DNA of 60,000 bases from Branchiostoma floridae (taxonomy: Eukaryota; Chordata; Leptocardii; Amphioxiformes; Branchiostomatidae): positions 20,071,743 through 20,131,742 of the forward strand of contig NC_049980.1 of NCBI RefSeq assembly GCF_000003815.2, written 5' to 3'. The notes beneath the pieces were generated by a model. It ran no database searches, had not been told where the DNA came from, and saw only the letters and a list, made by a program, of their open reading frames with translations. Below are positions 49,721 to 60,000 of the stretch, in pieces (position 1 is the stretch's first letter; each line of letters opens with the position of its first letter). The translations under genes and the position numbers were made by a program.

Positions 49721-50878
49721 CGGCGCCGCCCCGTGCGTCAAACGTTACTAGGCAGCCGGGCAGCCCATAACAAAAGGCGGCCATGGCGGTGACTGTCTTA
49801 CAACACTGACTCACGGACGTAGGTTCTCTTTCATTCAGACACCAAGCTTGGACTATTTGCACAACATGTCATGCTTCCAGCTAGTTGGTCATCTTGCACC
49901 AAGTGCCATTTAGCCGTTAGCATTCTTCATTCCACGGATTGACAGTCACAGTAATTGTGAATTACGCTAAGGGTGGATTTAGTCAGCCATGGTTAACACA
50001 TTGATTGTTGTCTTTGCATGCTGCTTTTTTAGAGCTGTGCTATGAGCAGCCATTGGCTTTTCTTTTTGTCTGTAACAATGTGGCTTGTTATAATGTGATT
50101 GTGTTATTTAATAGCTAGGGGCAACAGTGTCTAAAATTGAGGCACTTCCTATTTCCTGTCCTCCTCTACAGTTGCCTTACATTTAAATGTCACTGACAAT
50201 TACTGACCAGTCATAGATATATGGCATGCAAAATATTGCAAGATACAATAAGAAATATAAGTTCCAAAGGTGTGTTTCTTTAAATATGTCAAAGTTACAC
50301 GTTCAGACCTTGCTGCCGTTGTTATATTTTTTGCAAATTGGCCTGACCTTGACCATAACAAGGATATAGTTTTAAGCAACATTTTAGCCTAAATAATGGG
50401 ATACAGGTTAGGTGTAAATCTTTTCAGTTCATAGCACTTGATCTTATAAACAAAAAGGAGACATTCTTTGTGCTGAAATAACACGGTAGTGCAGGAGTAT
50501 ACTAGTAAAACAGAGCATGTAACACCACAAATATTTCACAATTTACTAGTATGCCCAATTCATAGTCACATACAATCTATGTGGCAATTGCTATTTGTAG
50601 AATTTGCATCTAAGATACTAAGAAATGTCTTTGCCTTTGAAATTTGATACCTTGTGAGGCCAACCAATTAAATATGTTTGTTCCCAGGATAAAAGATAAT
50701 TTTGAACTGGATAAACAACATGAACACTGAACCTGAGGGCTTTGATGCTCAGTTTTATGGAATTTGGCAGGTTACGGAATAACGGAATAACGTTAGATAT
50801 AACAACAGTAAAAAAGTTGCTGAATACGTCATTGATAGATCTAACAACCTGCGCTTTTGCTTCACTTGTTTTTTGTAG

Positions 50879-54258
<3,380 letters not shown>

Positions 54259-54445
54259 ATCCCTGGTCAAAGTCGACATGTGATTGGTGTAACAACATCT
54301 ATGGTTAATGATCATTGCTCAATCTGTGTCAAGGACAGAAAAGGTTGACAAAGGATACTTGTTGATGATTGGTTATGTCATGGCTACCCAGAAAATCCTA
54401 AAAGCCTCAAATTGTACCCTACTCCAAAATATTGTAGAAATACAT

Positions 54446-54523
54446 AATAAAAAAAAACATGTACACAAGAAAATGTTTATGTTGTATGCACCATTTTCAT
54501 TGCATGCAAATTTATACAATAAA
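54446..54523 (+). terminator. Candidate poly(A) signals of ZNF474-like gene
   Basis: AATAAA occurs at 54446-54451 and again at 54518-54523, about 190 and 260 bases after the stop codon. Either would give an ordinary-length 3' UTR. Confidence 0.5.
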
Positions 54524-55054
54524 GAACTGAAAGGCATTTATGCTGAAGAAAGCCATAAACCAACGAACGATATATTAAGCAGTACAAATTGAGGAGTGAT
54601 GTTTATATTATTCTGTATTTTTGCCAACATTATATCTTAAGGTACCATAATGTGCTACTGTGAAAGACAATGGTATACAGGATATGTGTACATGTATTTC
54701 TAAAAATGTATATTTGCACATGATGACTGGAGTTCTAATCACCACAACAGCTCAACAACCACTAATAGCAATATAACCTCCAGACACATCTACTTTATTT
54801 GCTTTATTATTGGGCACCTATGCAAAGAATACATTAGTCAAGACGAAGAGCTGAAAGTGGCTTGGAGGAAAACTTAAGTATATTTCATCTCTGTAACTTA
54901 GAGCAACCATCATGTATTCAGCTGTTTCACATTGATTCTCTAGTTAAATAAGCATCATTTTTTCAATCACAAACTAAGCTATTGTTCCCTAATTATAGGT
55001 GTTTTGTCATGTCATGTCATGTGACTCAGGTCTAAGTGAGGATAAAGAATGATA

Positions 55055-55410
55055 CCTCAATCCAGGGCTTTAGCCAGCGTCCGTTTTTCCGTCAATTGAC
55101 GGAAATTTGCTGCGTCTGACGGAAAAATTTTAAAACCAATCCGTCAACCTTGACGGACAAAATTCCTTGGTGGAAGCTACAGGCGGCTTGGGGACGCCGT
55201 CCACGGCCGTAAAAGCCACACACTGTTTGTTTTGCTATTGTTATGATTGTTGACAATGTGTGTCGGCGCCCTTTCGCATACGATAATCTCATTAAAACCC
55301 GTTTTTCAAGGTCTCAGTTCAGTCCTTCTAACTAATTTTCGCGGTTTTCGCGACGGTTGTAATTGGCTGACGGAAAAAAATTTCGAGCTGGCTAAAGCCC
55401 TGCCTCAATC
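55055..55410. mobile_element. Non-autonomous hAT-type MITE with target duplication
   Basis: The element is 55063-55402 (340 bp). Its ends are perfect 16-bp inverted repeats, CAGGGCTTTAGCCAGC at 55063-55078 and its complement at 55387-55402. CCTCAATC flanks it on both sides (55055-55062 and 55403-55410). An 8-bp duplication and CAGGG-type ends are diagnostic of hAT transposons. The interior holds several copies of a GACGGA/TCCGTC word, some inverted (for example CCGTCAATTGACGG near 55090), and no transposase. It lies between the convergent ZNF474-like and RCL1 genes. The perfect ends and duplication suggest a fairly recent insertion. Confidence 0.93.
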
Positions 55411-56602
55411 ATAAGTAAGGCTCATGCAAGACCAATTTCTATGTTCACAATATGAATTCTTACAAATAGTGCACTGCATAGCAGGCAAGTTAAGCAGATA
55501 CAGTGGCATAGGAATATGGAATGTATATAACGTTAACTTGAAATAAGCACCAGTAGTTTGGAGACAGGAAATGTAATATATCTTGTCAAAGTCATAAGAT
55601 GTGTAATTACAAATTGTAGTCTGTGGCTGTGTTTACACAATCTCTCCCTGAGAGCACAATTTAGTCAGGTTAGTAAAAATTATGTGTTACATACTTGGTA
55701 AAAGGAAAATGAAAACCTACACCCTAGGTTTAATTTAGTGAAGATAAGTTCACTTACCTTAATGTAGTCCCTCCTGCATAGGCATCACTGTGAATGTTAT
55801 CTGTACATGTATCATCTAATCAATGCTTTCTTCTCATTTTTACAGCTACAGGATTAGTGCCTATATGTAAGGTGTGTTCATTGTGTGTGACAATGTCTAC
55901 TAGCCTAAGCTCAACAAACAAACAAAGCTGCTTACAAACACCCAATGAATTCTGTATGTTTTTACAACTGCAATATCTTCACAAGGATATACTGATGTAG
56001 CCTCAAGAGTAAGCTATTATCAGTACCTGCTGGCTTTGATGTGAGATGCACAAATTCAGTGCTGTTGTCATCGGGCCTGGTCACATTCATTGTATGATAG
56101 GTTTGTCACAGCAAATCAAAGAAAAACTTGGGACAGTTGTGGATAGGTTGATCCTTGTCAAAAGTCCTAGCCTAAATAAAGCCGTACCACAAAATAGAAA
56201 TGGATGTGACCAAGCCTATAACAAAAGACTTGCAGATAGGAAAAGACAAACATACTAGTACTTGAATAAGGTATGAATTTTAATGCTAAGACAAACACAG
56301 TGTGGCTCACCAATGTGCAAATAGCCATTTATGCTGTTCTACATGTTTAACAGGTAGGTAGGTAAGTTGTAAGGCACCAAGATGTGAGGCACCAAGTCAC
56401 AATGTCAAATAAATGTCACAGATAATGTAACTAGAAGTTATCTGACTGTGCGTGTTTTCATCTTTCTTGAAACTTAAAATAAGTACTTTACCCACATCAG
56501 TAGACAGTACTGCATACTACATGTATATTGTACAGCTAATCTTTTCAGTAATATAGTGCACAGGAAACAAAAGTACTGTGTTGTAGCAATATAGATGCAT
56601 TC
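55411..56602. other. Spacer between ZNF474-like and RCL1
   Basis: A/T-rich sequence without convincing exons. The short open frames here lack splice signals or family resemblance. Confidence 0.5.
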
Positions 56603-56608
56603 TTTATT
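56603..56608 (-). terminator. Candidate poly(A) signal of RCL1
   Basis: AATAAA on the minus strand, 331 bases after the RCL1 stop codon and the first such hexamer met in that direction. Confidence 0.5.
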
Positions 56609-56938
56609 TGATATATCAGAACAGTTACATGTATTCAGTGTGATCATGAGAGGATATCATGATTTGAATTCTTGCAACCAGTATTCTACTTGCCTCACCA
56701 GACCCTCAGCTTGTATTACCCAAGCAGCGACCCTGGTGTACAAGTGTGCAATCTGTCCTTCTGGGGGCATTAGCACTGGCCACAGTTGTCAGCAAATCAC
56801 ATATTCCCTCTACCCAGGGGCACCAGTATGTGATTGGCTGACAGCTGTCCAGCCTCCAGAAAGACAAATTGCACATCAGTTTATCGGGATCACTGCTTGG
56901 GTAACACAAGATATGGCCCTGGTACATGTAGGTGATCA

Positions 56939-57098
56939 CTATGATGTTTTCTTGCTCAGATTTGTGTAGCCGACACCAATACATGTCAGCTGGATTTTGT
57001 CAGCCCCAGTACACAGTTCTGTATCTTCCTCTGCTTTAAGAGTTTCGATTTTAAACATCACTTTGAAGAAATCTTGGAGATGCCGGAGAAACTGAATC
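56939..57098 (-). CDS. RCL1: RCL1 last exon
   Basis: 160 nt (ATGTTCCAG|GATTCA to TAG). It encodes IQFLRHLQDFFKVMFKIETL through CIGVGYTNLSKKTS. The frame also stays open upstream of the acceptor, so the boundary was set by phase with the previous exon (Thr split AC|G). Confidence 0.95.
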
Positions 57099-59708
57099 CT
57101 GGAACATAAAAATAGATTTTTGCTACTATCCAATGTTAGATCCATCACATAAAACAATTCACAGAACAGGTATACCTTTTCCACAGAATACACACAAATT
57201 ACTGCAAATTCATCATTTATGCAGGGATTTGATTTTGCAGGAGTGGAAGGTGATGATACAACACAGTTAAACACTGAAATAGATAATGTCTTCTTGTTGT
57301 AGGGGAAAAAGCTACAGACTTTGCAGTCGATGAGACAATACTGCACAGTATATACTCACGTGTAAGGAGAAAGTGGTCCCAGAACAGCCTTGGACACATC
57401 CTGGTCCCCAAGAGCCATGAAGAGAAGTGCGAGAGACTGATTCACAGAGTCCACACAGCCACCCTACAGGCAATGGTGACAGAGAGAGTTGTTAGAAAAC
57501 TTGAAGTAAAGTCCTTCCACATCATGATATATAGGGCAGCAACCATCTCTATTTTTATAGCCCTTGGGCCACACAGCTCTGCAAGTACTAAAGAAGGGGC
57601 TTCTTTTTAGGGCACTTCATTATTTTAAGTCTTGGTGAACTTGTTCTGCTTCCTTCACATAGAAACCATTTTTAAGTCAGCTGACTGTGAGAAGGACCAA
57701 GACATCAAATTTATAGTGTGGTCTATGTATTTTCTAATATTTAAAAGAATGCACAGAGTGACAAATAGTAAATCTTAGGAAGGTTTGCTCTCAAAAATAT
57801 TTCAGTTTCGGTGCCAAAGTCCTACAAAGTGTGACCTTGTAGCATACAGCAATGACATACAACATACAGCAATGATAGACTCACCCGATATATTTCCTCA
57901 AAAAGAAGTTTGGACGCCCCCTTGCCCAGGTCCTCTGGTACTGTTGGCTCACCATCTGCACCCTGGGGTCGTGACATGGCCTCTGACCCCAACATGACCC
58001 CAGTGGTGGTTTCTGCCACAAGTGTAAGACCAAAACCTGGAGATCTGAGCACAAACACCAAGGGATGACAATGAAACCTACTTGTAGTGCATTATTGGTG
58101 TGATTTCCAAAGGTTTTGATTAGTTATAAAAACTGTCAACAGGAATAATTGCAAACTTTTTAGTCACAGTACATGAAAAACTGTCCAAAGAAGACTTTTT
58201 AAACCAGGGACATTATAGAAGGATGTCTTAGTTTACACCAATACCAGAGCCTTGACACCAAATATACAGAATATTGCCATATCTTAACCCTGGCTATGCC
58301 ATGTCATTGTGATATCATGTCATAAATTATCTAATTTACTAGTACAAACATTACCGGTAGTCTTTTATGCACATACTATGATTTTGCTGTCAACAGAAAA
58401 ATTCTGCAAAACACCATTCTAACAATGTACCTCTGTGGGCAGAAGTGTAAATATGATGCTAAACTTATGTAGAATTGATGAATTACCAAGACTAAGAAAT
58501 CTTTTTCGTTTTACTTACTTGCCTCCCAGTGGTCCCTTGCGATGGTCTGTATAGATGTAGATGTCTGTCAGACAACGGTTCAACACCCCTCTAGCAGACT
58601 CAACTATCCTATTGGCTGTCTGTGGTGACACTCTTGTGGCAAATCTACATATCCACAGTGTTAAGGTCTTGCCTCAAACATTACAAACATGTAATAATAT
58701 GTGACTACATGGATGATACAACTATAAGCTCAAAGTGAAAACCAGAAGAATATTTCTTTTCTTGTGGTAAAAGTTCTCCTTTCTCTATATACCATGCATA
58801 TGTATATCCAGAGATGAGTAGCCAAGTACATGCATATGAAAAGTGTACTTGTCTCTAGAAGACCATACAAAGCTGAACAAGAAGGATACGCCCATCCTCG
58901 TATTCGTTTGATCTTGCCAAAGTCAGTAATCTTGACAGGCTTGAGCTTGCGTGGGTTGGGGCAGGTGAAGATGACCTCTCCCCCACCCCCGGGGGCCGCA
59001 CCCCTCTTGGTGATCTTTAGGTCCAGGTTAGCAATGAGTCCGAACTGTTGCAGCAGGGGGAGGCAGGTAGCTTTCAGGTAGTCCACCTGTAGGGTAAAGG
59101 TTAGGTCATGCCTATTTTATTTCATGTTTTTGGATTCAGACGGTCCAGGTACACGTAGTCAATACAAGTCTTGGGCACAGCATTCTACAATTCATACCTT
59201 CAACAAAATATGCAATGTCTGTATATTATCTGTTCATTATCTTTTGTTTTGTTTCAGTTCACCACCATAGTTTTTCAAATAAAATAAAATCTCAATTGTT
59301 CTTGATTTGAAACAACTTTTTAAAAAAAACATGGCCCCAAATAATTCAACTGTACAAGGTACACATGTACTACATTTCTTTCTTGAGAAAAGCAATGAAT
59401 CTACAAAAGGTATGAATAACTTTGGGTATGAATTATTTCATTGTTAACTTTACTTTTATCTCCGTCAGTGACTGAGTCTACTTTATCAACACTCCAGATA
59501 TACATTTACATAAGATTGGCATAGAAACGTACTGAGGCGTCCACTTGGTTGTTGGTGACTCCCCGCAGTGTGGCATGCAGTGGTTCCTTGGTAAAGGGAG
59601 CCAAACAGATCAGGGCCTCCAGATAGTAACCGATGGCTCTCTGTTCATTACAGTCATGTTCTATCTTTCCCCCATGTAGTAGACCAGGCTGATAGTAAAC
59701 AGTTGTAC
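56939..59708 (-). CDS. RCL1: RCL1, RNA 3'-terminal phosphate cyclase-like protein, last six exons (5' end off window)
   Basis: RCL1 is a nucleolar protein of the small-subunit processome that works with the GTPase BMS1 in 18S rRNA maturation. It has the cyclase fold without cyclase activity. Exons 59708-59533, 59086-58890, 58644-58519, 58044-57885, 57463-57360 and 57098-56939 join in phase to about 307 residues; the family is about 370, so roughly the first 65 lie beyond 60000. Landmarks include VYYQPGLLHGGKIEHDC, the cyclase-family glycine signature RGAAPGGGGEV, GKIKRIRG, SPGFGLTLVAETTTG, PEDLGKGASKLLFEEIYR and the C-terminal IGVGYTNLSKKTS. In GGCVDSVNQSL no histidine is seen where true RtcA cyclases carry the catalytic one, as expected for RCL1. 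Splice sites are canonical throughout. Confidence 0.96.
57360..57463 (-). CDS. RCL1: RCL1 exon (GGCVDSVNQSL to LSPY)
   Basis: 104 nt (TTGCCTGTAG|GGTGGC to TACAC|GTGAGT). It encodes GGCVDSVNQSLALLFMALGD and QDVSKAVLGPLSPY. It includes the region where active cyclases carry the catalytic histidine. Confidence 0.95.
57885..58044 (-). CDS. RCL1: RCL1 exon (SPGFGLTLVAETT to EEIYR)
   Basis: 160 nt (TGCTCAG|ATCTCC to TATCGG|GTGAGT). It encodes SPGFGLTLVAETTTGVMLGS and PEDLGKGASKLLFEEIYR. Confidence 0.95.
58519..58644 (-). CDS. RCL1: RCL1 exon (FATRVSP to GPLGG)
   Basis: 126 nt (ATATGTAG|ATTTGC to GGCAA|GTAAGT). It encodes FATRVSPQTANRIVESARGV and DIYIYTDHRKGPLGG, matching the RVSP and IYIYTDH segments of the family. 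Confidence 0.94.
58890..59086 (-). CDS. RCL1: RCL1 exon with glycine-rich cyclase signature
   Basis: 197 nt (TTACCCTACAG|GTGGAC to ATGGGC|GTATCC). It begins VDYLKATCLPLLQQFG and contains KRGAAPGGGGEVIFTC and KIKRIRGW. It ends two bases into an Ala codon. Confidence 0.95.
59533..59708 (-). CDS. RCL1: RCL1 exon (first in window)
   Basis: 176 nt (CTCTACCAG|GTACAA to GCCTCA|GTACGT). It encodes TTVYYQPGLLHGGKIEHDCN through LRGVTNNQVDAS. The first codon is split with an exon outside the window, probably Gly as in GTTLYYQPG. Confidence 0.94.
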
Positions 59709-59910
59709 CTGGTAGAGTTGTGAAAAGAACAATGTCTAAGATACAAAATTTATCCATTCATCCACGTCATTCATCCATGACATCTTTTTGTTTACATCTG
59801 GGTATTCCAAGACTGTTACCTACCAGGACATCAGCAGATTGGATTACTGGTTCCACAGCAGGATGTGATAGCGTTTCAAAATGCTTTCTGTTACTGAAGT
59901 GAGACACCCG

Positions 59911-60000
59911 TATACAGTCAAACCTGTCTATAGCGGCCACTCAAGGGACTGGTTAAAATTGGCCACTATAGAGAGGTGGCCGCTATAGAGAAAATGCTAA
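59911..60000. mobile_element. Terminus of a dispersed repeat cut by the window edge
   Basis: CTATAGCGGCCAC (59928-59940) and its exact inverse (59976-59988) flank a third, degenerate copy TGGCCACTATAGAG. A TACAGTCAAACCTGTC start precedes them. Repeated gGCCaC-TATAG units of this kind mark ends of dispersed repeats in many invertebrate genomes. The rest lies outside, so the class cannot be named. Confidence 0.55.

Noticed and set aside
56595-56984. Open frames on both strands downstream of RCL1
   Set aside because: They fall in the RCL1 3' UTR or overlap its last exon in other frames and lack family resemblance.

Overview
The window looks like invertebrate chordate DNA, most likely amphioxus (Branchiostoma). 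It has intron-rich genes with GT-AG introns of a few hundred bases to 2.5 kb. Its protein sequences are very close to vertebrate SKOR, ZNF474 and RCL1. It also carries short SINE and MITE type repeats, many microsatellites, and long stretches without genes. The species assignment is inference; nothing in the window names the species. No prokaryotic operon, CRISPR array, tRNA gene or virus-like gene was found. There is one assembly gap (226 N, 13471-13696).

Layout. 1-21371: about 21 kb with no recognisable gene, holding scattered repeats and possible regulatory blocks. 21372-30572, minus strand: a complete nine-exon gene for a SKI-family corepressor (SKOR/Fussel/Corl type). I could join it codon by codon into an 808-residue protein. 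Its 2.5-kb third intron contains a 5S-rRNA-derived SINE. A candidate promoter (two CCAAT boxes and a TATA-like box) lies about 1 kb upstream of the start codon. 31655-49440: about 18 kb more without a recognisable gene, with several motif clusters that could be enhancers. 49440-54258, plus strand: a ZNF474-like protein with seven C2HC fingers, four coding exons and 585 residues as read. An 8-bp tandem duplication sits exactly at the start of its reading frame. 55063-55402: a hAT-type MITE with perfect 16-bp terminal inverted repeats and an 8-bp target duplication. 56939-59708, minus strand: the last six exons (about 307 residues) of RCL1, a ribosome-biogenesis protein; its first exon or exons lie beyond the right edge. 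A dispersed-repeat terminus occupies the last 90 bases.

The three genes are not obviously one pathway. SKOR is a nuclear transcription corepressor and sits alone between two gene deserts, as developmental regulators often do. ZNF474-like and RCL1 are convergent neighbours, separated by 2.7 kb that includes the MITE. The observations most worth a second look are the frame-shifting microduplication in the ZNF474-like gene, the identical 10-mers at both ends of SKOR intron 1, and the series of same-phase coiled-coil exons in SKOR.
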